Assembly: GCF_000143415.4 (NCBI RefSeq)
Contig: NW_003314356.1
Coordinates: 632,815 to 696,814 of the forward strand
Length of the DNA: 64,000 bases
Direction: 5' to 3'
Origin: Selaginella moellendorffii
Lineage: Eukaryota > Streptophyta > Lycopodiopsida > Selaginellales > Selaginellaceae
This document shows positions 10,447 to 20,275 of this stretch, one piece after another. The notes under the pieces were generated by a model. The model made no database searches. It was not told the DNA's origin and saw only the letters and a list, made by a program, of their open reading frames with translations. The position numbers and the translations under genes are program-made. Numbering within the stretch: the first letter of the stretch is position 1; each line of letters begins with the position of its first letter.

Positions 10447-11329
10447 GACGAAAATATGCTCGCCCGAAAAGCCCTCTTATCGCCCAGGGCAGCAAAATCA
10501 CAGCCGAAGCTCAGCAGCACGTCAAGAAGAAGACGCGCGGCGAACTTCACCATCACAGCATTGATTGCTTGGCGTTGCGCGGGGAATTCCGATATGGACC
10601 CCGGAACTGAGCTGCTACCGCTTTCTCGCAATGCGTGTGTGAATGACCCCCGATTTCCCCTTGGCGATGAAATCTGTGGTTAGCCAGCGCTCCGATCCAT
10701 GGCCTACCTCGCCAAAGTCGTCCCGTCGCTCTCGTGATCTTGAAAGGTCAGCTGCTGCGCCGTCCTTGATGGCACAAGGATTTGACTGCCTCGCTGGTAG
10801 ATCAACAAGCCCTAAGCCCCGTTTCATGAGAAAATAAAACTTTTGGCGGAAATTTTCAAAATCCCTCAAGAACCCTAAAGGAATCTTCCACGTGAGACAG
10901 GATTAAAACGTGGATTCTAGCCGAATCTACTGGATATTCGAATCTGGAATATTGTAAGCCATGGATATTCATAGATTCTCCTACGCGGCGACCTTTCACG
11001 AGTGCGAATAGGAGATCCTTCCGCCTATTCGGATATACCTTATCCTTATCCGGGATATTCTCGATCGTACCCGTCATATAGGCGGACGTACGCGTCAACC
11101 GGCAGAAAAGCTGCTCGAAAAGAGGGAGAAGAAAACGTGGGAATTTGGGAAATGGTAGCGAGCTAACAGCATTCTCTCCGCATCTAGGTCAGGGCGATCG
11201 CTCGAGCGGCGATTCTTGTTCTACGAACTTTGATCGATCGCGGGGCCAGGTTTGTGCGCACAATCTCTCGTTGCGATTTAATCGGGAGCGCCTAATGCCG
11301 GATGCTTGATCGCAGGATAGATTGCGAGG
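10447..11329. promoter_or_regulatory. Shared MLO/HHO intergenic region with GARP-like sites
   Basis: This is the 0.9-kb interval between the divergent MLO (-) and GARP regulator (+) genes. Between about 10880 and 11062 there is a dense set of GAATC/AGATTC and GGATATTC/GAATATT-type motifs: near 10880, 10914, 10922, 10932, 10940-10954, 10963, 10973 and 11052. HRS1/NIGT1-type GARP factors are known to bind GAATC and GAATATTC-like sites and to repress their own family. The downstream gene encodes such a factor, so autoregulation is plausible (inference). The first part (10447-10870) has no firm gene; a short minus ORF there is probably 5' leader. Confidence 0.5.
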
Positions 11330-12835
11330 ATGAGCTCCGCGCTAGCATTAGGATGGAAGCTGCAGCTGAATCCGTGCGGATCGGCCAAGGCATTCTCTTT
11401 CGGCGGAGATAATCTCGAAGGCTGCGTGACGGCCTTGGAAGGGGAGCGCCGAAAGATCGAGGCTTTTAAGCGAGAGCTCCCGCTGTGCATGGACATCATC
11501 ACGGAGGGTAAGTAGATTTCTTCTCCAGCAAGATTTTGGAGCCGTGTGTGACAATATCTTGGTTTGTTCTTGTTTTCCAGCCATAGAAGCCTTGAAACTC
11601 CACTTGGCCGAGCAGCAGCACAACGATGCATCCACTGCTTCTTCGCTGCTAAAACTAAGCTGCTCTTACAGAGACGAAGCGATCGGACACGACAGTGTCA
11701 CAGCGAAGTCTGATTCCGTGCTCGAGGAATTTATTCCACCAAAAACTTTGGAGGAGGAATCTAAACGAGACGAGAAAGCTTGTGATCCGGACCTAGACAA
11801 ACCAAGCTGGATGGCCCAGGTTCAGCTGTGGAGTGAGGCGAAACAAATCAAAACACAGGTAGAAATCTATTGTTTATAGAAGTTCTTTCGATGATCTTGT
11901 CGTTTTTTTCAGAAAGAATCGCCAACACGTCCTCAAGCCAAGCACGCAGTCCCGGGAATCTTTGCAAACTCTGGCGGTGCGTTCTCACCTTTCGTGAGAG
12001 CAGCTCCAAGCACTGAGGAGAAACCGGGCTTGAGAAGCACTAGCGATGCTGGATTGACGCTCTCGTCCTCGGAAAGTAGTCCACGGAGTGGAGTGGTCGA
12101 GGAAACTCGTCCCACGGTGGAGAAGCGGACTGTAGAAGCGACGACCACGGCAGCTCGCAGCACCACATCTTCGCAGTTTGAATCAAACAGCCAACGTAAA
12201 GCTCGGCGGTGTTGGTCCCCGGAGCTCCACAGGCGATTCTTAAACGCACTGCAGCAACTTGGAGGTTCTCACGGTAAAACGTTTTTCCTTCTTGCTCAAT
12301 CTCTGATGACAAGCTCGATTTGTTGGTGACAGTCGCTACGCCTAAGCAGATAAGAGAGATCATGAAAGTAGATGGACTTACGAACGACGAAGTCAAGAGC
12401 CATCTTCAGGTAGACAAAACTTTTTCCATCTCTGAACTGGCACTGACTTTTGGGAACGTCTAGAAATACCGGTTGCATACGAGAAGGCCCACGGTGACCA
12501 CGTCACAGACCTCTGAACCGGGAGGAGCACAGGTCGTTGTTGTAAGTGGGATTTGGGCGAGCGAGTTCGCAGCCGCCGCTCTCCAGCAAAGCTCCACAGC
12601 AGCAGCGTTTTATCGATCACCAATCGTGGCACAAGAAGCACAGCCAGAACCAAAAGCTACTCCAGCCCAAGAACAACACGAGAGTGAAAGTATGGCGATT
12701 GATGAAGAAGCAAAAGGTTGCGAGCACAGGAAACAAAAACCCGTGGAGCAACACGACGAAGAGATAGACGACGGCGACGTAACAGAGAACGAGGATAGCA
12801 AAAGCGAAGAAGTGGTGACGACGGCAAACTCTTGA
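11330..12835 (+). CDS. HHO/NIGT1-type GARP transcription factor
   Basis: Five exons (11330-11507, 11581-11858, 11913-12273, 12333-12409, 12464-12835) join in frame to 421 aa. The MYB-like GARP (G2-like) DNA-binding domain is split by two introns and reads [18 protein letters not shown], then [20 protein letters not shown], then [15 protein letters not shown]. The N-terminus has the family's conserved helical block ([19 protein letters not shown]...EAIEALK) seen in HRS1/HHO/NIGT1 proteins. These are nuclear repressors of nitrate and phosphate starvation genes. The C-terminus is acidic ([18 protein letters not shown]). No EAR motif is obvious. Assignment to this GARP clade is strong; one-to-one orthology with any named Arabidopsis member is not claimed. 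Confidence 0.92.
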
Positions 12836-12891
12836 CGATCGAGCCAGCAACTTAAACTTCGCAAACGTTCTTCGACGATCGAGGAACGATT

Positions 12892-13350
12892 TTACTGCTG
12901 CTGCTGGCTACGCTTGAAACTCGCGACGGAGTCGTCAAACGCGCTGCATACGTGATCACAAATGAGAACGAGGTCTCGCAGAGCATCCTTAAAGACGGAC
13001 TTTGCAGATTCACCTGTGAAAAAAATAAACATATGATCCATCGTCTACAAACACGAGAAAGAATCGAGAGAAAGGAGAGAGTTGATCGATCTTCTCTGTT
13101 ACTTGCCTGTGGTTTGCACACGAACGTTTACACGGTTGTCGGATGGATGAGGAACGCTGTAGCCACAAAATGTGACGCGAGGGCTGGAGAAATCGAAAGA
13201 ATCCAGAGATTCGAGCAAAGAAGAAGAAGAATAGAGCGCTTACTCGCCGTTGAGAACGTAGCGAATAGAGTTGCCGAAGGTGTGATCTTCGTCATTGATG
13301 CAGAACGTGGAAGACTCGGGCTCCACGTCTGAGCCGAGCTCCACCGCCAT
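12892..13350 (-). CDS. RPAC2: RNA polymerase I and III subunit AC19
   Basis: Three minus-strand exons (13244-13350, 13107-13183, 12892-13013) give a 101-aa protein. The sequence STFCINDEDHTFGNSIRYVL, then PRVTFCGYSVPHPSDN and VNVRVQTTG, matches the AC19/RPC19 alpha-like dimerisation domain. With AC40 it forms the alpha-like heterodimer that starts assembly of Pol I and Pol III, for rRNA, tRNA and 5S synthesis in the nucleus. The second intron uses a GC donor (acag/gcaag), the other a GT donor. The protein ends in a short Gln run. Length is normal for the family. Its start codon is about 100 bp from the 3' end of the decayed receptor kinase on the same strand. Confidence 0.93.
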
Positions 13351-13454
13351 AGCTCAAACTAGGGCTCCAGCCAAAGGAATATTTAAACAAGCAAACGGAA
13401 TATTTAAATTTAAAATTTGAGCTCGAAAGATTTTGTGTTTGATCTTCGTTGTCT

Positions 13455-15298
13455 ACTGGCATGGTTGTTTCTTCTTGAATATCAAGCCACAAGTCGAGAG
13501 AACTTGGAACACACGGCTCTGGAAAATAAGCCTTGGTGTTTCCCTCGAGCATTTCCACCACGGTTTTCGATTCTTCTCGCTGTCTTGGATGCACCAAATA
13601 GCGTAGCTCTTTTTCATTCCACTCTTCGAGACGATCACCTGGCAACTTCGAGAACTCACCGTTGCAAACTTGCTGAGAAGCCCACAGGGGATAGAAGACG
13701 ATCTGGTCGTTTCGGAAGTCGATGTTCCTGCGACCACTGATGATCTCCAGCAGCGTCATCCCGTAGCTGTAGACGTTGGCTTTCGGGGTGATGGGCATGT
13801 TTGACAGCCACTCTGGTGCAAGGTAGCCGCGGGTTCCTCTCATGCTCGTCACAACTCGGCTAAACTCTCGTCTTGGCCAGGCCAAAGTCGCCAACTTTGG
13901 GTTTCATCTCGGCATCCAGGAGGATGTTCTCAGGCTTGATGTCGTAGTGGATGATCCGGTCTCGACACTCCTCGTGAAGATATGGAAGTTCTTTGGCAGT
14001 CCCGAGAGCAATCCCGAACCTTTGGCTCCAGCTGAGCACGACCGAGTTTTCAGCTCCGTCTAGATCTCGGTTGAAGAGGGTCCTGTCCAGCGATCCTCCC
14101 TCGACGAACTCGTACACCAGGAGCCTTTATTTGCCACAATATCCTCGAAGCCGGACGAGGTTGATGTGTTGAAATGGTGCTCAGCTCTGGTTCGAACTTG
14201 ATCAGCCTCTTGACAGCCACAGCCTCTCCTTCGATGTAACACCCTTTGAAGACCGCTGCTTGAAACGATCCGTGGCTGCATGGAGCTGCTTGGGCGTGAA
14301 ATGAGCGAGCTCGCCACCAGCAAAGTCGTCGCTCTTACACTTGCCACTGCTTGGTACTTTCTTGGTCTTGAGAATTCTCATGATGCCGATTATAAGTCCA
14401 AGCAACAGTAGCAACGCGGCTCCAGCTCCAACTCCGACAGCAATTCTGGAGATCTTGGAAGAAGTGGTGCACCCTTGAGCCCAGTCCTCGTTGGCCTGTC
14501 TCGACCCAGTGGGACAACTACATGGCATCAGAGAGGTATACGAGCACATCGAGTTTGGACCGCAGAGAGAAGGTACGCTGCAGATGTTAGTCGGCACAAC
14601 CCAGGTGTGTACCAAGTTTCCGTATATATCCAGTCTCGATCCTTCCATCATGTCCGAGACGAAGGATGGAGTGCTGGCAGCTCTTCTCGAACCAAGTGAT
14701 CTAAGGAGGATCATTGCTGGTGTTGAAGGCGAAGGTATAGTTTTCGTTTATCTCCGAGGTGTTCCAGGCACCCGACGGCCAGAACTCCGGCGACGTATCA
14801 TTCGTGGTGGAGATGACGAACTCGGCAGTGGTTCTCACTGTCATGACGAATCGCCCGCGAGCTGGAGAGACTTTCGAGATTCAGGCTGTGAAGTTGGCTC
14901 CCAGGGACCCAGACATCCGTTGGGTGATCAAAGCTCTGCCAGGGATCCATCGCATTGTCGTCTCCAGGATCGAAGGAGTTGTCAGTGAGGACTCCAGGAG
15001 CATCGCTTCGGTGATTCCTGAGTTCCTGGAGCTTGGAGTTCCAGACCATATGATACTGCCCCTATCGATGATTTGGAGCTCGCCTTTGTGAGTGAGAAGG
15101 AGCGAGGCGTTGGAACTCACCGGAGTGTCGCGATTTGCAATCTAGATGGGGATGAAGTCCCCGGCTAACCTGGTGAAGTAGAAACGACCATTGTCGCCTG
15201 GGAAGAAGTCGAGCCGGACTGTACCATTTGCCAAATAGATCATCGCCAAAGGGGATTGAGAAGATCAAGCATTGGAGTAACCATTTGGTTTTCTCCAT
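13455..15298 (-). pseudogene. Decayed G-type lectin receptor-like kinase
   Basis: A minus-strand relative of the two intact kinases at 15438 and 18039, broken by several frameshifts and deletions. Fragments in order are a signal-like start (MEKTKWLLQCLIFSIPF), B-lectin pieces (SSNASLLLTHKGELQIIDRG), the extracellular Cys region with a TM segment (about 14202-14714), part of the N-lobe, and C-lobe pieces IIHYDIKPENILLDAEMKP and GTRGYLAPEWLSNMP. The glycine-rich loop region is disrupted, and Tyr stands where the intact copies have Cys in the catalytic loop. It lies head to head with the first intact copy, so it is probably the remnant of an inverted duplication older than the tandem one. Confidence 0.88.
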
Positions 15299-15437
15299 GA
15301 CTTCGAGGCCTTCATCAACTACTCAAACCTTAATCACGTATAATGACACCACTAGAAACGTGGCAGTGTAGCACGAGTAATTGACCACACGCACAAGAGG
15401 GCCTTCACGAGTCCTCGTCGCCGTCTCGGCGAAGATC

Positions 15438-17510
15438 ATGGCGCTGCTCCAATTCCTCTTCCTCGCTCTCCTCTCGGTCGCGCTCGCCGACGATCGAATG
15501 CCGCTGGGATCGCGCCTGCTCGCCACGGAATCCCTCATCTCGACAAATGGCACGGTCAAGCTCGAGTTTTTCTCGCTTACCAGTGGCAGCAGGAGTGATC
15601 TCTACTTGGGCATCTCCTTCAATACAAGAACCAGCGAATTCATCCCCATCTGGATCGCAAATCGCGATGCCCCGGTAAGTTCCAACGCCTCGCTCCTCCT
15701 CACGAGCGAAGGCGAGCTCCAAATCATCGATAGGGGGAGTATCATATGGTCTGGCGCTCCCAGCTCCAGGAACTCGGGAACCACCCAAGCGGTACTCCTG
15801 GACTCCGGCAACTTCGTCCTCACTGACGACTCCTTCGATCCTAGAGACGATAACGCGGCGTATCCCTGGCAGAGCTTCGATCACCCGGGGGATACCTGGG
15901 TCCCAAGGATGAAGATGTTCGTGGGAGCCAACCTCACGGCCTGGAAGTCGAGCGTCTCTCCGGCTAGTGGGCGATTCGTCATGACCACGAGAACCTTTAA
16001 CGAGTTGGTCATCTCCACCACGAATGATACGTCGCGGGAGTACTGGACGTCCGGTGCCTGGAACGGCAGGATCTTCTCGCTGGTGCCGCAGATGAATAAC
16101 GATTTCTCCACCTTCACCTTCAACGCCACCAATGATCCTCCATACTTCACTTGGTTCGAGACGAGCTTCCAGCACTACATCTTTCGCCTCGGGCACGATG
16201 GAAAGATCAGGGTGAAGCGGATGGATGGACACGGAAACTGGTTCACCCCCTGGGCCGTCCCGGCTAACATCTGCGACGTGACTTCTCTCTGCGGATCAAA
16301 CTCGGTTTGCTCGAGCAACTCGAATCCACCCTGTAGTTGTCCCACCGGATCGAGCCCGAGCAACGACACCAACTGGAGAACCGAGGACTGGGCCGAAGGC
16401 TGCACCGCTCTCTCGAGCCAAGCACGGAGAAGTTCTTCCAAGAACTCGGGAGTTGCCATCGGAGTCGGAGCCGGAGCTGGTGTCGTGCTGCTGCTGCTGG
16501 CTGGAGTAGCGGCGTTTGTGATCGTCAGGAGAAGACGCAAGGCAAAGAGAGTGAGCAGCAGTGATGATAACTTTGTTAATGGCGAGCTCGCTCATTTCAC
16601 GTTCAAGCAGCTCCATGCGGCCACCGATGGCTTCAGGAAGCAGCTCGGCAGTGGAGGCTTTGGAGAAGTCTTCAAAGGCAGCATCCAAGGCGAGGCCGTG
16701 GCTGTCAAGAGGCTGATGAGGTTCGATGACAAGCAATTTCGAGCGGAGGTGAGCACCATCGGCACCATCCAGCACATAAACCTCGTCCGTCTTCGAGGAT
16801 TCTGTGCGGATGGGGCACTGCAGAGGCTCCTGGTGTACGAGTTCGTCGAGAGAGGATCGCTGGACAGGAGCCTCTTCAACCGAGATGCTGAAAACTCTAT
16901 CGTGCTCAGCTGGAGCCAAAGGTTCAGAATTGCTCTCGGGACTGCCAAAGGACTTGCATATCTTCACGAGGAGTGTCGAGACCGGATCATCCACTGCGAT
17001 ATCAAGCCCGAGAACATTCTCCTGGACGCTGAGATGAAACCGAAAGTCGCCGACTTTGGCCTGGCCAAGCTTATGGGACGAGAGTTCAGCCGAGTTGTGA
17101 CGAGCATGAGAGGAACCCGCGGCTACCTTGCACCAGAGTGGCTGTCAAACATGCCCATCACCGCCAAAGCCGACGTCTACAGCTACGGGATGACGCTGCT
17201 GGAGATCATCAGTGGTCGTAGGAACATGAACGTCCAGAGCAACCGAACTTTCTATCCATTCTCGGCTGCTCAGAAAGTTCGCAACGGTGAGTTCGCGAAG
17301 TTGCCAGATGATCGTCTTGAAGAGTGGGATGAAGACGAGCTACGCCGGGCTGCCAAGACTGCTATCTGGTGCGTGCAGGACGACGAGATCAACCGGCCCA
17401 GCATGAAAACCGTGGTGCAAATGCTCGAAGGAAGTGCTACTGACTTCCCAGACCCAGTGATCCCGAGCTCGTTTGAGATCTGGCTTGAGATTAAAGAGGA
17501 AAGTGGTTGA
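15438..17510 (+). CDS. G-type lectin S-receptor-like kinase, copy 1
   Basis: This intronless gene encodes 690 aa. I chose the ATG at 15438 because the frame opens upstream only at a TTG, and this Met begins a clear signal peptide (MALLQFLFLALLSVALA). Then come a bulb-type lectin domain (about residues 20-150), an S-locus-glycoprotein-like region, a Cys-rich EGF-like patch (SLCGSNSVCSSNSNPPCSC), a TM segment (IGVGAGAGVVLLLLAGVAAF, about residues 350-370) and a cytosolic Ser/Thr kinase with LGSGGFGEVFKG, AVKRL, HCDIKPENILL, DFGLAKL and GTRGYLAPEW. HCD instead of HRD makes it a non-RD kinase, a class often tied to immune signalling. There is no PAN domain that I can see, similar to SD2-type members. 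It probably senses a cell-surface ligand; the ligand is unknown. Confidence 0.92.
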   Translation: MALLQFLFLALLSVALADDRMPLGSRLLATESLISTNGTVKLEFFSLTSGSRSDLYLGISFNTRTSEFIPIWIANRDAPVSSNASLLLTSEGELQIIDRGSIIWSGAPSSRNSGTTQAVLLDSGNFVLTDDSFDPRDDNAAYPWQSFDHPGDTWVPRMKMFVGANLTAWKSSVSPASGRFVMTTRTFNELVISTTNDTSREYWTSGAWNGRIFSLVPQMNNDFSTFTFNATNDPPYFTWFETSFQHYIFRLGHDGKIRVKRMDGHGNWFTPWAVPANICDVTSLCGSNSVCSSNSNPPCSCPTGSSPSNDTNWRTEDWAEGCTALSSQARRSSSKNSGVAIGVGAGAGVVLLLLAGVAAFVIVRRRRKAKRVSSSDDNFVNGELAHFTFKQLHAATDGFRKQLGSGGFGEVFKGSIQGEAVAVKRLMRFDDKQFRAEVSTIGTIQHINLVRLRGFCADGALQRLLVYEFVERGSLDRSLFNRDAENSIVLSWSQRFRIALGTAKGLAYLHEECRDRIIHCDIKPENILLDAEMKPKVADFGLAKLMGREFSRVVTSMRGTRGYLAPEWLSNMPITAKADVYSYGMTLLEIISGRRNMNVQSNRTFYPFSAAQKVRNGEFAKLPDDRLEEWDEDELRRAAKTAIWCVQDDEINRPSMKTVVQMLEGSATDFPDPVIPSSFEIWLEIKEESG

Positions 17511-17637
17511 CATGAGCACCAAAGAATGGAGAACACTCACAGCGCATTCTTTCGGGATACACCGGCCTGTTTCTGTTCGAAAATGTGAGTTGTCTACTTA
17601 TCGTGCTTGGTACTCGCCAGCTAAATTTTATTTGAAC

Positions 17638-17783
17638 TCCGGGAAAGACACCCATCTCCCTCTGCTCGTTCCATCTCTCAATCTGTAGATAGCAGCACAC
17701 GATTACGCTTCTGTATCTATCACGAACAGATAAAAAGAGAAAGGACTTACCCATTCGGAGGGGCACAGAGAGCGATAGTATCT
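17638..17783 (-). pseudogene. COX6B 3' fragment captured by duplication
   Basis: On the minus strand this carries the end of a COX6B exon (matching 20396-20428), an intron of about 65 bp with its splice acceptor, and a truncated copy of the last COX6B exon (IERWNEQREMGVFPG). The stop codon and the sequence just past it are missing compared with 20261-20278. There is no upstream COX6B sequence, so it cannot make a protein. It is the by-product of the tandem duplication whose right breakpoint fell inside COX6B. Confidence 0.9.
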
Positions 17784-18038
17784 ATCTGGTGAGCAGACGT
17801 GATCCCAGCTGTAATCGATCATCGCCAAAGGAGATTGAGAAGATCAAGCATTGGAGTTGCCGCGATGGTTTCCTCCATGACTTAGACAGCAGAAGTCCTC
17901 AACTAGTCAAACCTTAATCATGTATAATGACACTACTAGAAACGCGGCAGTGTAGCACGAGTAATTGACCACACGCACAAGAGGAAGACTGATATAGCTA
18001 TGCCCTCACGAGTCCTTGTCGCCGTCTCGGCGAAGATC

Positions 18039-20132
18039 ATGGCGCTGCTCCAATTCCTCTTCCTCGCTCTCCTCTCGACCGCGCTCGCCGACGATCGAAT
18101 GCCGCTGGGATCGCGCCTGCTCGCCACGGAATCCCTCATCTCGACAAATGGCACGGTCAAGCTCGAGTTTTTCTCGCTTACCAGTGGCAGCAGCAGTGAT
18201 CTCTACTTGGGCATCTCCTTCAACACAAGAACCAGCGAATTCATCCCCATCTGGATCGCAAATCGCGATGCCCCGGTGAGTTCCAACGCCTCGCTCCTCC
18301 TCACGAGCGAAGGCGAGCTCCAGATCATCGATAGGGGGAGTATCATATGGTCTGGCGCTCCCAGCTCCAGGAACTCGGGAACCACCCAAGCGGTACTCCT
18401 GGATTCGGGCAACTTCGTCCTCACTGACGACTCCTTCGATCCGAGTGACGATAACGCGACGTATCCCTGGCAGAGCTTCGATCACCCGGCGGATGCCTGG
18501 GTCCCAAGGATGAAGATGTTCCTGGGAGACAACCTCACGGCCTGGAAGTCGAGCGTCTCTCCGGCTAGTGGGCGATTCGTCATGACCATGAGAACCTCTA
18601 CCGAGTTCGTCATCTCCACCACGAATGATACGTCGCGGGAGTACTGGACGTCCGGTGCCTGGAACGGCAGGATCTTCTCGCTGGTACCGCAGATGACCGA
18701 CAACTATCTCTACACGTTCATCTTCAACGCCACCAATCCTCCATACTTCACTTGGTTCGAGAAGAGCTTCCAGCACTCCATCTTTCGCCTCGGGCACGAT
18801 GGAAGGATCGAGGTGAAGCAGCTGGATGGAAACGGAAACTGGTACACCCCCTGGGTCGTCCCGGCTAACATCTGCGGCGTGACTTCTCTCTGCGGATCAA
18901 ACTCGGTTTGCTCGACCAACTCGAATCCACCCTGTAGTTGTCCCACCGGATCGAGCCCGAGCAACGGCACCAACTGGAGAACCGAGGACTGGGCCGAAGG
19001 CTGCACCGCTCTCTCGAGCCAAGCACGGAGAAGTTCTTCCAAGAACTCGGGAGTTGCCATCGGAGTCGGAGCCGGAGCTGGTGTCGTGCTGCTGCTGCTG
19101 GCTGGAGTAGCGGCGTTTGTGATCGTCAGGAGAAGACGCAAGGCAAAGAGAGTGAGCTCCGGACGTGGCAGCAGTGATGGTTCCGGCTATAACTTTGTTA
19201 GTGGCGAGCTCGCTCATTTCACGTTCAAGCAGCTCCATGCGGCCACCGATGGCTTCAGGAAGCAGCTCGGCAGCGGAGGCTTTGGAGAAGTCTTCAAAGG
19301 CAGCATCCAAGGCGAGGCCGTGGCTGTCAAGAGGCTGATGAGGTTCGATGACAAGCAGTTTCGAGCGGAGGTGAGCACCATCGGCACCATCCAGCACATG
19401 AACCTCGTCCGTCTTCGAGGATTCTGTGCGGATGGGGCGCTGCAGAGGCTCCTGGTGTATGAGTTCGTCGAGAGAGGATCACTGGACAGGAGCCTCTTCA
19501 ACCGAGATGCTGAAAACTCTATCGTGCTCAGCTGGAGCCAAAGGTTCGGAATTGCTCTCGGGACTGCCAAAGGACTTGCATATCTTCACGAGGAGTGTCG
19601 AGACCGGATCATCCACTGCGATATCAAGCCGGAGAACATTCTCCTGGACGCTGAGATGAAACCGAAAGTCGGCGACTTTGGCCTGGCCAAGCTTATGGGA
19701 CGAGAGTTCAGCCGAGTTGTGACGAGCATGAGAGGAACCCGCGGCTACCTTGCACCAGAGTGGCTGTCAAACATGCCCATCACCCCCAAAGCCGACGTCT
19801 ACAGCTACGGGATGACGCTGCTGGAGATCATCAGTGGTCGCAGGAACGTGAACGTCCAGAGCAAACAACCTTTCTATCCATTCTGGGCTTCTCAGCAAGT
19901 TCGCAACGGTGAGTTCGCGAAGTTGCCAGATGATCGTCTTGAAGAGTGGGATGAAGACGAGCTACGCCGGGCTGCCAAGACTGCTATCTGGTGCGTGCAG
20001 GACGACGAGATCAACCGGCCCAGCATGAAAACCGTGGTGCAAATGCTCGAAGGAAGTGCTACTGACTTCCCAGACCCAGTGATCCCGAGTTCGTTTGAGA
20101 TCTGGCTTGAGATTGAAGAAGAAAGTGGTTGA
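18039..20132 (+). CDS. G-type lectin S-receptor-like kinase, copy 2
   Basis: Tandem twin of the gene at 15438 (697 aa from the conserved Met at 18039; an ATG at 18000 in the same frame would add 13 residues before the signal peptide). Domain order is identical: signal peptide, bulb-type lectin, Cys-rich patch, TM, kinase with LGSGGFGEVFKG and non-RD HCDIKPENILL. Differences cluster in the extracellular part (for example MTDNYLYTFIFN, and EVKQLDGNGNWYTPW against VKRMDGHGNWFTPW) and in the juxtamembrane, where copy 2 has extra SGRGSSDGSGY residues. The kinase domains are almost the same. Its promoter contains a copied piece of the inverted pseudogene's 5' end. Both copies look intact, so a recent duplication is likely. 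Confidence 0.92.
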   Translation: MALLQFLFLALLSTALADDRMPLGSRLLATESLISTNGTVKLEFFSLTSGSSSDLYLGISFNTRTSEFIPIWIANRDAPVSSNASLLLTSEGELQIIDRGSIIWSGAPSSRNSGTTQAVLLDSGNFVLTDDSFDPSDDNATYPWQSFDHPADAWVPRMKMFLGDNLTAWKSSVSPASGRFVMTMRTSTEFVISTTNDTSREYWTSGAWNGRIFSLVPQMTDNYLYTFIFNATNPPYFTWFEKSFQHSIFRLGHDGRIEVKQLDGNGNWYTPWVVPANICGVTSLCGSNSVCSTNSNPPCSCPTGSSPSNGTNWRTEDWAEGCTALSSQARRSSSKNSGVAIGVGAGAGVVLLLLAGVAAFVIVRRRRKAKRVSSGRGSSDGSGYNFVSGELAHFTFKQLHAATDGFRKQLGSGGFGEVFKGSIQGEAVAVKRLMRFDDKQFRAEVSTIGTIQHMNLVRLRGFCADGALQRLLVYEFVERGSLDRSLFNRDAENSIVLSWSQRFGIALGTAKGLAYLHEECRDRIIHCDIKPENILLDAEMKPKVGDFGLAKLMGREFSRVVTSMRGTRGYLAPEWLSNMPITPKADVYSYGMTLLEIISGRRNVNVQSKQPFYPFWASQQVRNGEFAKLPDDRLEEWDEDELRRAAKTAIWCVQDDEINRPSMKTVVQMLEGSATDFPDPVIPSSFEIWLEIEEESG

Positions 20133-20275
20133 CATGAGTACCAAAGAATGGAGAACACTCACAGCGCATTCTTTCGGGACACACCTGCCTGTTTTTGTTC
20201 GAAAATGTGAGTTGTCTACTTACTTATCGTGCTTGGTACTCGCCAGCTAAATTTTATTTGAACTCGGCAGCCTGC

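Noticed and set aside
15405-16232. Minus ORF of 275 codons over receptor kinase copy 1
   Set aside because: The same frame is open opposite copy 2, as expected from antisense of a GC-rich duplicated gene; no recognisable domain.
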